Of a DNA stretch of 64,000 nt, positions 1 to 7,302 are shown one piece after another. The stretch's first letter is position 1, and each line of letters opens with the position of its first letter. The position numbers and the translations under genes were made by a program. The stretch comes from Phycisphaerae bacterium (GTDB lineage: Bacteria; Planctomycetota; Phycisphaerae; UBA1845; JAFGLZ01), in NCBI GenBank assembly GCA_016927755.1, contig JAFGLZ010000043.1:1-64000 (forward strand), read 5' to 3'. The notes beneath the pieces were generated by a model, which was not told where the DNA came from, did not search any database, and worked only from the letters and a program-made list of their open reading frames with translations.

Positions 1-136
1 CCGGTGGTCCCGCCGCCGCCGCCTCGCAAGCTCCTGCCATTCGTCAGGGCTGGTCCTTGGGCTTGGGGGTGGCAGGCCGGCCGCCGTGAGAGTAGGATGG
101 CGGGGCGGCATTCCCATCAGGCTTCGGACACACTCT

Positions 137-1162
137 ATGGTGCTGCGTCTGGACAATCTGGTCGAGTGTGGTGAGATCATCAACACGACGAAGTACTCGG
201 TCCACGGGTGGCTGGGGTTGAAGGGTCGTGAGGGCCCTCTCGTCCTGGATCTCACGGGCGACTGCGATCCTGATTTGAGGGGTCGGCGCTTCCGGTTCGA
301 GGCCCGACCTGGGTCCGATCAGGACCTGGACGGGCCAAGCGCGCCGGAGGGCGACGACATCGACCTGTCGGGCTTGGCGTGGCGACAGATCGGACCGACG
401 GGGACGATGACCGCAGCGCGGACGCGCGAGGTCGCGGATGGTTCGGGCAGTCGGCCGATTCGCTGCCTCTGCCTCGAATGGTCGGGTCAGAACGGCCCCA
501 TCAGCATCGAGCTCGAGGATCCGATCATCGAGCTCATCGAGGCGGGCGAGTCGGACGCCGCCGACGATGCGGAAGAAGGGGAGGACGACGCTCCGTTCGA
601 GGGGTGGACCGGCGAGCCGGGTGAAGACGGTGAGGAGGAAGACGGCTACGGGCTGATCTCGGAAGAGCTTCAGCGGGACCTGGACAGGGAGGCCGCGGAG
701 ACCGATCGGTCCATCAAGGGTGAGGACGGGTCGTCGGACGTGATTCGCGAAATGGAGTTGATGGACGATCTGATCGAGCGAGGCGAGGGGGATCCGATTG
801 GCACGATTCTGGAGGAGACGGTCAAGCTTCCTTCTCCCGACGCGTTGGATGACGAAGGGGCGGAGCGGGAGCTCAAAAGACTGCTGGCTCTTCTGGCCAA
901 GTACAACATTGCCTTGTCGATCTGCGAGCACTTCACGCCGCGCGACGCGTATCGGCTTCTGTTGGAGCACATCTGCATCGAGGAGTCGGCGTATCCGGAG
1001 CTTCGCTCGACGCAGTGGGTTCAGCATTTCATGACCGCGGAGTTCTGCGAGGAGTGCGAGGCCGAGATGGATCGCGAGTTCGAGGAGCGTCAGCGTCGGG
1101 AGGGGGATCTCGACGATCAGGCGCCGCCAGGCGTCGATGCCTCGGACGACGATCCCTTCTGA
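137..1162 (+). CDS. Hypothetical acidic protein
   Basis: Protein of about 341 residues, rich in Asp and Glu from the middle onward, with no signal peptide or membrane segment. The N-terminus from MVLRLDNLVECGEI is compact and looks like a small folded domain. I chose ATG 137 because it opens directly onto that segment. An in-frame GTG at 86 would add 17 basic residues, and the frame is open to the left window edge, so a start upstream cannot be excluded. The acidic stretch (roughly residues 150-210) is probably disordered, and the last ~100 residues look helical. From memory, similar N-termini occur in planctomycete hypothetical proteins, but I cannot assign a function. Codon use matches the neighbourhood, so the gene is probably real. 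Confidence 0.7.
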   Translation: MVLRLDNLVECGEIINTTKYSVHGWLGLKGREGPLVLDLTGDCDPDLRGRRFRFEARPGSDQDLDGPSAPEGDDIDLSGLAWRQIGPTGTMTAARTREVADGSGSRPIRCLCLEWSGQNGPISIELEDPIIELIEAGESDAADDAEEGEDDAPFEGWTGEPGEDGEEEDGYGLISEELQRDLDREAAETDRSIKGEDGSSDVIREMELMDDLIERGEGDPIGTILEETVKLPSPDALDDEGAERELKRLLALLAKYNIALSICEHFTPRDAYRLLLEHICIEESAYPELRSTQWVQHFMTAEFCEECEAEMDREFEERQRREGDLDDQAPPGVDASDDDPF

Positions 1163-1195
1163 AGGCGGTGCTTCCGGCGCGGGAAGGGAGAGGGT

Positions 1196-1240
1196 GACGT
1201 TCTACTTTGCGATTGCGGAGCGAAGGGGACATTCTACTTT
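1196..1240. repeat. Short direct repeat, 32-bp period
   Basis: The 13-mers GACGTTCTACTTT (1196-1208) and GACATTCTACTTT (1228-1240) differ at one base and lie 32 bp apart in the gap after the first gene. This could be debris of a mobile element or a chance repeat. No transposase is nearby. Confidence 0.3.
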
Positions 1241-1292
1241 TCTGTCGATGGTGTGTGATAGCTTGCGCAGTTCTCTGGCTTGCCGATGATCG

Positions 1293-2009
1293 TCATGGCA
1301 TATCGGAGGCCGCAGGCAACCTGGGAGATTGCCCGCCCGCCCTGCGAAGCAAGAGCAGGCATCTATAGCAGAGGATTCTGCAGTACAAGGGGCACGAAGA
1401 ATCGGCCACATATTGGGTTTCGCCGGGCTCGGACTCGGTGAAAGCGGTCCATCTGTGATCCATTGACTTGGCGGTTCCCTCACACAGCAGCGGGAAGTAC
1501 GCCCTGATGGATGCCCACGCGAGGAGTGTTGTGAGGAGGGCTGCAGACCCGAGCGCGATGGCACACTCCCAGACGCTGTTCAACGACTTCCAGGAATACG
1601 CCACAAAGAGTAGCGCACACAAGGCCCCCAAGAGGATGAACGTAATGTGCTCGATCTTGATGACGTTCCGTGCCGGGGTAAAGTTGTGCGTGTCCCTTCG
1701 AATACGGGCCAAGGACGATTCCCAAGCCAAAGCCGGCTCCTGTCGCTCCAGTTGACATCGGATGTAACTTGCAATGACCCAGATGAGCCAGCGCTTGTCC
1801 GCTACGTATTGGCTGACAATGTACAACAGAGGGAATGGGATCAGGAACAAGTAGGGGTTCTTGTGGGTCAAGCCCTGGCCGAGAATTATGGCAACCGCCG
1901 AGAAGGCTATGCCGAGCACGTGTACAACCAAGCGGTCACTGTGCAGGATCTCTTCGCGCAGCGACCTATACTCCGCCAGTGCGGCATTTCCGGAATCAGA
2001 CCCGGGCAT
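1293..2009 (-). CDS. Multi-pass membrane protein, unknown function
   Basis: A 238-residue protein with two pairs of hydrophobic segments: about residues 28-45 and 53-68, then about 123-140 and 147-170. Between them lies a polar region with charged residues (about 85-120), and a Cys-rich tail follows. The start at 2009 has a GGAG Shine-Dalgarno sequence about 8 bases upstream. Base composition is lower in GC than the neighbours, and no operon partner is visible, which may indicate acquired DNA. It resembles small four-helix membrane proteins of unknown function. I do not recognise a family. Confidence 0.6.
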   Translation of the reverse strand: MPGSDSGNAALAEYRSLREEILHSDRLVVHVLGIAFSAVAIILGQGLTHKNPYLFLIPFPLLYIVSQYVADKRWLIWVIASYIRCQLERQEPALAWESSLARIRRDTHNFTPARNVIKIEHITFILLGALCALLFVAYSWKSLNSVWECAIALGSAALLTTLLAWASIRAYFPLLCEGTAKSMDHRWTAFTESEPGETQYVADSSCPLYCRILCYRCLLLLRRAGGQSPRLPAASDMP

Positions 2010-2539
2010 CGCGATTTCTCCGGACGACTGCCCGTGAAGTGCCTAACTACCAACAAATTGACCGCAAGTTACGGCTGCTGTCAATACTCTGTAGAGAGCG
2101 ATTGCAGTTGCGGGTAACGCAGGAGGGCAGTGTGTTCCGAGAGGCAGCGTGCGCCATTCGAGGCGGCAGATTACTCGGAAAAGCGGAAACGCAAGGGCGA
2201 TGCGTGAATTCAGGTCGTACCCCAAGACGATTCACACGCATTAAGGCGACCAGCTTCAAGCTGCTCGGGTGTGTCGGTGGTGGAGGCCGCCGACCTGGGG
2301 ATGGGGATGATTTCGCGATGTTCCGCAGGCTTGACCTGGTGGGATCTCGGGCCCTGTCTTCCGTCGCGGCGACCGCGCTAGTTGCCACCAGCCTCTCCGA
2401 GGAAGCCGAACAGGATGTCCACGATGCTCATCAGACGTTCTCGGATCAGGCCTGGCGAGCGATCATCCTAACCGACGGAGCTTGGAAAGGCGAAACGCGC
2501 ACGTCTCCGTCTCCGAAGCTCGCTTCCACATCGACATCG
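2010..2539. other. Intergenic stretch with no supported gene
   Basis: About 530 bases between two minus-strand genes. Open frames exist on both strands, including a long plus-strand one, but their translations are low-complexity or rich in Arg and Ser and show no domain. I see no RNA gene or clear terminator here. Confidence 0.5.
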
Positions 2540-3541
2540 TCAGGGCCGCGAGCTCCCGTCGTTCTCAAGTGTGGGAGGCCGATCCCCGGCATTCAGACTG
2601 GTGAAGAGATCTTCGCTGTGCAGCAGGGGTCCTGGCTGTCGAGGTGGTCCGGCGATCTGACAGGTTGTGGTTGCGAGCGTGGGATTCTTGCATCGGCATG
2701 GGCTGATCGTGACGTCGTATCGCAGTCCCAGGTTCGCTAGGCGGGTGAAGCGGCGTTTCCGGTCGTTTGCGTCAATCGACCGGCCGCCGCCACAGCCGTC
2801 GGCGAATCGTTGGGTTCGCCACTCTCGCGGCCTGAGTCCGGGGACCTCCAGGCGCTCCAACAGCCGGATCACACTATCTGCCGTGGGCGATCGGAGGAAG
2901 AGATAGCTCGCGGGAGCGTATCCAATGCCGACGTCCCTCAGAGATCGAAGAAGCGGGATCAGGCTTGACGGGCTATCGGAGACATCGGGGATCAGAGGAT
3001 CGAGGCGGGCGGTTACGCTGCATCCCAGATCCAGCAACTTGGAGGCCATTTCGAGGCGCGCGTCGGGTGGCGCCGTTCTCGGTTCGAAGATGCGCCACAA
3101 ATCTCGATCCAGGGACGTCACGCCGATTTGGGCGAAGATACGCCGCCGATGGCTCCGGAACAGGCTCAGGAAGGGCTCTGATAGGAAACCCTTGGTCAGG
3201 AACGCGATTTCGACGCCCGATTCCAGCAGAACCGCCATCGTCTGATAGGTGACCTCCTGGATTTCCGGGATGTCCTGGAAGGCATCGCTCGAAGGGCTGA
3301 AGTAGACGCGCGCCGGTTTGCGGCGTTTCCGGCCCAACTCCGCGCGCACAAGCTCGGCGATGTTCTCGAAAAGCACGACCTTGTCCTCGCCGGGATAGTC
3401 CGGGTAGCCGCGAATGTAGCAGTAACCACACCCAAGGGAGCAGCCCCGCGTGACGTTGATCGTGGGTAGATGACGCAGACACGGAATCGAGGACGGAGTG
3501 AGCACGGGCGATTTCCGCTGTTTCCTGATTACCTTCAGCAT
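2540..3541 (-). CDS. Radical SAM protein (SplB/Rv2578c-like)
   Basis: A 333-residue protein with the radical SAM cluster motif C34-x3-C38-x2-C41 near the N-terminus, as in the spore-photoproduct-lyase-like (SplB-related) group. A following region, VYFSPSSDAFQ, fits the strands of the partial TIM barrel. The protein would bind a [4Fe-4S] cluster and cleave S-adenosylmethionine; the substrate is unknown. The C-terminal third has further cysteines (CRCKNPTLATTTC) that might serve a second metal site. The start overlaps the end of a small upstream ORF by 7 bases, so the two are probably translated together. True SplB repairs UV photoproducts in spores, but a spore role is not implied here. Confidence 0.8.
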   Translation of the reverse strand: MLKVIRKQRKSPVLTPSSIPCLRHLPTINVTRGCSLGCGYCYIRGYPDYPGEDKVVLFENIAELVRAELGRKRRKPARVYFSPSSDAFQDIPEIQEVTYQTMAVLLESGVEIAFLTKGFLSEPFLSLFRSHRRRIFAQIGVTSLDRDLWRIFEPRTAPPDARLEMASKLLDLGCSVTARLDPLIPDVSDSPSSLIPLLRSLRDVGIGYAPASYLFLRSPTADSVIRLLERLEVPGLRPREWRTQRFADGCGGGRSIDANDRKRRFTRLANLGLRYDVTISPCRCKNPTLATTTCQIAGPPRQPGPLLHSEDLFTSLNAGDRPPTLENDGSSRP

Positions 3542-3771
3542 ATTCGCTTTCCGGGCAGCCGATCCGCGATATCCGGCGTGGTGATGACGTAGTGAAACGC
3601 TTCGGTGGTGAAGCCATCATCGATGAATTGCCGGGCGACCGCGCCGGATATCCCGAACCCCCGCATATGAGACGCGAGATGCGTTGGAGTGAGATCAGTA
3701 TCTTCGACAACGATCGCCCGACTCGCCTTCAACAACTGACCGATGACGCTTCGCCCGAGCAGCGTCGTCAA
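3535..3771 (-). CDS. Small unknown protein coupled to radical SAM gene
   Basis: A 78-residue ORF beginning at TTG 3771 whose last 7 bases overlap the radical SAM start. The frame is open for only about 11 more codons upstream. The sequence has no membrane segment, signal or cysteine cluster (one C-terminal Cys). Its coding character is supported mainly by the overlap and by a sensible amino-acid mix. It could be a small partner of the radical SAM enzyme, or the remaining 3' end of a larger gene. I do not recognise it. Confidence 0.4.
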   Translation of the reverse strand: MTTLLGRSVIGQLLKASRAIVVEDTDLTPTHLASHMRGFGISGAVARQFIDDGFTTEAFHYVITTPDIADRLPGKRIC

Positions 3772-3924
3772 CGATGCGGGATTGAAGCCGCGGGCGCAAG
3801 CCCTTCACGTCTCCCCGACCGACGGGGCGTACGAGCCATAAGGGACGCTAATCGACCCCTGCGCGCAAAGATCGAGGATTGACTTGCCCTTGCGGTCGCG
3901 CAGCGCAACATCGCGGATCCGGTC

Positions 3925-3961
3925 CCCCGGCCTGACGAGAAGGCTCCTCGTCAGGCCGGGG
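3925..3961. terminator. Perfect 15-bp hairpin between transcription units
   Basis: The arms 3925-3939 (CCCCGGCCTGACGAG) and 3947-3961 are perfect complements around a 7-base loop. It sits 22 bases past the stop of the minus-strand oxidoreductase gene, where a terminator is expected. There is no T tract on either side, so it may act as a transcript-end stabiliser or a Rho-assisted terminator. Confidence 0.6.
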
Positions 3962-3983
3962 CCCAGTCCGGTCATGGATCAAG

Positions 3984-5369
3984 CTACTTGGCTTTCTTTT
4001 TGGCAGCCGGCTTCGAAGCTGGCTTGGATTCTTTTGCCTTTCCCGGAACGGGGACGACGGCCTTGATATCCACCGGCCCCATCTCGAGCTTCTTCGGTCC
4101 GAGCTTCAGATCCGACTTCATCATCTCGTCCCACGTCACCTCCTTGCCGGTGTAAGACGAGATCCGGCCCATGATCGCCGCCATGGTGGCGATGGCCGTG
4201 TTCTTGGCATGGTTGAACGGCTTGTTGGTTCGGATCGCGGTGACCAGCTCGATATGCTCCTGATCGTAGGGGGAGACCTTCACGTTCTTCCTCGGCCGGC
4301 CGCGGTCGTCCTTCCCGTAATCAAAGGACCAGGCCTTGGCGCCGTCCGGGCCGAAGATCGTGTTGTCGCAGTTGGTCCAGCCGCGAGTTCCCCTGATCAT
4401 CTCGGAGACGTTGTTGACGCAGCCGTCGATCTGCCGGCACATGCTGTGCACGTGAATCCCGTTCTCGTACGTGAAATCGATGCTGAAGAAATCAAACTGG
4501 TCTCCGGTGACGCGGCGGGCGCGTCCGCCCATCCCAACGGCCTTGGCCGGATGGCTGCCGGTGAACCAGTTGATCACATCGAGGTTGTGGACGTGCTGCT
4601 CGACGATGTGGTCGCCGGAGAGCCAGCACCAGTTCACCCAGTCGCGGATCATGGCTTCCATGTCGGTCCAGCCCGGCTGCTTGGTCCGGTACCAGAGCTG
4701 GCCACCGTTCCAGTAGCAGTTCGCGGCCACGATATCGCCGATGGCCCCTTTCCGGATCATCTCGTAGGTGGCGACATAATCGCGCTGAGAGCGCCGCTGC
4801 GTGCCCGTGGCCACGACGAGCCCCGCGGCATCGGCCTTGTCCGCCGTCTCCATGATCGACCGCGCTCCCACGGGATCCACGGCGACCGGCTTCTCCATGA
4901 AGACATGCTTGCCCGCCTTGACGCAGGCGGCGAATTGCTCGGGCCTGAAGAAGGGCGGCGTGGCCAGGAGGACGATGTCCACGCCGGAGTCGATCACACG
5001 CTCGACGGCGTCGAATCCGAGGAAGCAGTTCGCTTCGGGGATCTCTTGCTTCCTTTCCTCCGTCAGGCTCTTGCGGCAGCTATCCAGCCGGTCCTGGAAC
5101 ACATCCCCCAGCGCCGTGATCTTCAGGTTTGGGCCGGCGTTCAGGAAGTTCTGCGCCGCCCCTGTCCCGCGTCCGCCGCAGCCCACGAGCCCGGCCTTGA
5201 GTGGCTTGCCGTCAGGAGCAATGTCGAGGAACTTCTCCGTTTCGGAAGCCGCCGCCTTGGCGGCGTCGCTCTTGGCACTCGCGGCGCCGAACGCGCCGGC
5301 CGCTCCCAGGGCTCCGACCGCGCCGATGAATCCGCGGCGGCTCAAAGACTCTTTCGCCTCTTGTTGCAT
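3984..5369 (-). CDS. Tat-exported Gfo/Idh/MocA oxidoreductase
   Basis: NAD(P)-dependent sugar-type dehydrogenase with an N-terminal twin-arginine signal (SRRGFIGAVGALGAAGAFGA). It is followed by a Rossmann dinucleotide-binding loop (GLVGCGGRGTG) and the family's EKP catalytic-lysine motif (FMEKPVAV). The start at 5369 is preferred over 5387 because GGGAG lies 8 bases before it; the longer form would add six residues. The length (461 residues) fits the exported planctomycete subfamily. The C-terminus is a Lys/Ala/Pro-rich tail of about 20 residues of unknown role. Exported members probably bind their cofactor before Tat transport. The substrate is likely a sugar or cyclitol, but the sequence does not define it. 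A strong hairpin follows the gene. Confidence 0.88.
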   Translation of the reverse strand: MQQEAKESLSRRGFIGAVGALGAAGAFGAASAKSDAAKAAASETEKFLDIAPDGKPLKAGLVGCGGRGTGAAQNFLNAGPNLKITALGDVFQDRLDSCRKSLTEERKQEIPEANCFLGFDAVERVIDSGVDIVLLATPPFFRPEQFAACVKAGKHVFMEKPVAVDPVGARSIMETADKADAAGLVVATGTQRRSQRDYVATYEMIRKGAIGDIVAANCYWNGGQLWYRTKQPGWTDMEAMIRDWVNWCWLSGDHIVEQHVHNLDVINWFTGSHPAKAVGMGGRARRVTGDQFDFFSIDFTYENGIHVHSMCRQIDGCVNNVSEMIRGTRGWTNCDNTIFGPDGAKAWSFDYGKDDRGRPRKNVKVSPYDQEHIELVTAIRTNKPFNHAKNTAIATMAAIMGRISSYTGKEVTWDEMMKSDLKLGPKKLEMGPVDIKAVVPVPGKAKESKPASKPAAKKKAK

Positions 5370-5487
5370 CGTTTGATCTCCCATCATAGCAGTCGATACG
5401 TTCGATTGACGTTCCCGCTACAGGCCAACTACCTTACACGGAAATCCCACTGAAGTGAAATCGCCCGGCCAGCGAAACCGGGAGCCC

Positions 5488-6930
5488 TCACTTCGACTCT
5501 TTCTGTTTGCCCTCACACACCACCCGGAATCCAACATCGATGGAGTCGGAGTACCACCAGATGCTCTTGGGAATCTGGGGGTCCGTCTTGACCCAGTCGT
5601 CGTGACGGGTGTAATCCCGGGCCGCGGACCGGAGTTCGGACAGGCCGGTGAGGAACGACCCTCCTCGGATCACATGCTCCTTGCCTTTCTCGGGTCCGCG
5701 AGGATCGACGATCGCGACCCCCTCGGGAGCGCCTGAATAGGCCTTCTCGTCGTACCAGTCGAGGCAGAACTCGCAGACATTACCCGGCATGTTCAGCAGG
5801 CCGAAGGGATTCGGCGCCACGGCCGAGGGCGGGTGTGTCTTCTCGCCGCTGTTCTCGCTGTAGAAGGCAAAGGGCTTCTCGCCGGTCTTGCCAGGATCGA
5901 AGAAGAAGGCGCTCTTTGTGCCGCCGCGGCAGGCATACTCCCACTCGGCTTCGGTGGGAAGCCTGTACTTCTTGCCCGTTACGCGGGACAGCCACTGGCA
6001 GTAGGTCGTGGCCGAACGGTGGGACATGGTGATGGCCGGCCTTTTTCCCCTGCCCCATCCCTGATCGGGATTGCCCCAGGGCGGCGTGGGCCCGGTCACG
6101 GCATCGACGCCGGCAACGGCGGCCGTGTCGGACGACCTCCCCTCGCTCTTTGTTGCGGCATAGAACGCCTCGTACTCCTCCCAGGTGACCTCGGTCCTTT
6201 CGATCCAGAAGGGCGAGAGCTTCACGGTCCGGACGGGGCCCTCGTCAGGCCGGCGGTCGGCCTCCGACTCAGGGCTGCCCATGAGGAAGGTTCCGCCGGG
6301 GATGGCAACCATCTCGAATTCCACGTCGGTTCCGGGGATCCGCTCGGTGTAGTTGTCGAAACCCTTCACGGCTGCTGACTCGGTAAAGACCTCCTGGTTC
6401 GCCTTGACCGTTCTTCCGAACTGATCCCCTTCGTGGAAGTGGCCCACGTGCAGATGGCAGTCGATGCACGGCTTGGCGCCGGGATCCTTCTGGTACTGGC
6501 GATGATTGGTGGCGCCTCTCTCGGAGAGCCCCGGAGGAAAAAGGTCGTGGTGACACTTGAGGCATCCGGCCTCGAAGGTGTAATCGAGGGCGTGCTCGAG
6601 TTTGGACCTTTCATTCCAATCGATGGCGTTGACGTCGCGGAAGAGCTTGCCGTAGAGGTCGCGGCCTCCGAGGCGGATCTTGTGGTACAGGTAAGCCGGG
6701 CCGCCGGGCGGGAGGTGGCAGTCCACGCAGTGTACGATCACGCCGCTGGGGTTGCGGTAGTGCGTGGAGAGCTTCCACGACTCCGTGGCGTGAGGGTGAA
6801 CGTGGCAGATCTCGCAGAAGTGGTCCCTTGACGTGTACTCGACCGCTTCGCGGGCGCCGAGCGCACAGGCCACCCCGGCTAGGATTCCGATGAGAAGCTT
6901 GTTCCGATACAGCTTGAATAGTCGTTTCAT
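5488..6930 (-). CDS. NapC/NirT-like tetraheme cytochrome fused to SUMF1 domain
   Basis: A 480-residue fusion. Residues 1-32 form a single membrane anchor. Four CxxCH haem c motifs follow at 39-43, 68-72, 123-127 and 155-159, the number and order typical of NapC/NirT quinol dehydrogenases. From about residue 200 to the end is a SUMF1/formylglycine-generating-enzyme-type domain, recognised by IPGGTFLMGSPESEAD, YRLPTEAEWEYACRGG, NMPGNVCEF and RGGSF. The usual paired catalytic cysteines of true FGE are not visible near the C-terminus, so sulfatase maturation is doubtful. SUMF1-fold domains in other proteins act in varied roles (PvdO, EgtB). I infer a periplasmic electron-transfer protein with a modifying or binding domain. 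No terminal reductase gene is adjacent. Confidence 0.85.
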   Translation of the reverse strand: MKRLFKLYRNKLLIGILAGVACALGAREAVEYTSRDHFCEICHVHPHATESWKLSTHYRNPSGVIVHCVDCHLPPGGPAYLYHKIRLGGRDLYGKLFRDVNAIDWNERSKLEHALDYTFEAGCLKCHHDLFPPGLSERGATNHRQYQKDPGAKPCIDCHLHVGHFHEGDQFGRTVKANQEVFTESAAVKGFDNYTERIPGTDVEFEMVAIPGGTFLMGSPESEADRRPDEGPVRTVKLSPFWIERTEVTWEEYEAFYAATKSEGRSSDTAAVAGVDAVTGPTPPWGNPDQGWGRGKRPAITMSHRSATTYCQWLSRVTGKKYRLPTEAEWEYACRGGTKSAFFFDPGKTGEKPFAFYSENSGEKTHPPSAVAPNPFGLLNMPGNVCEFCLDWYDEKAYSGAPEGVAIVDPRGPEKGKEHVIRGGSFLTGLSELRSAARDYTRHDDWVKTDPQIPKSIWWYSDSIDVGFRVVCEGKQKESK

Positions 6931-6942
6931 AGGGGCGGCATT

Positions 6943-7302
6943 CTACGGGAAACGCGGCGGCCGGTTAAGCGGTCGGGTCGATTTTGTGGGATGGGGCGGC
7001 GCGTCGTGTTCGGCGGCTCGCGCAGGCGGGCGCCGGATTTCAGTTCGAGCGTTCCGGGGTCCTGCGGACCGGAAGGGGCGCCGGCTCAGGAGGAACAGCG
7101 CCCCGAGGGCTCCCAACATCATGAGCGGCATCATATCAGCGCCGCTGCCACACTTGAAGACGGCCGTTACGTGGCGGTCGGCGTTCATGACGAGCGTGAT
7201 GGCGGCGTTGGTGTCCGTGACCATGTAGTTGGGGTCGTCGGGGTGGTTCGGGTCGAAGATCTCCCACCATCTGAGGGCTCGCCCCGTTTTCGGCAGTGCC
7301 GT
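6943..7302 (-). pseudogene. Relic C-terminus of an InlB-type repeat surface protein
   Basis: Reading the minus strand from about 7302 gives the end of a bacterial Listeria/InlB-like repeat (VTDTNAAITLVMNADRHVTA) followed by CGSGADMMPLMMLGALGALF and SRR. That is a short hydrophobic C-terminal anchor followed by a basic stop-transfer, as in CTERM-type sorting tails. No start codon or N-terminal part exists in this frame, because the sequence upstream belongs to the GH5-like gene in another frame. The coding signal begins exactly at the stop of that gene. The likely explanation is a deletion or rearrangement that left only the 3' end of a surface-protein gene. After the anchor the frame continues about 45 residues without family resemblance. 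Confidence 0.55.

Noticed and set aside
1835..2740. 301-codon plus-strand frame near the radical SAM gene
   Set aside because: It overlaps two supported minus-strand genes, has no recognisable domain, and is rich in Arg and Ser.
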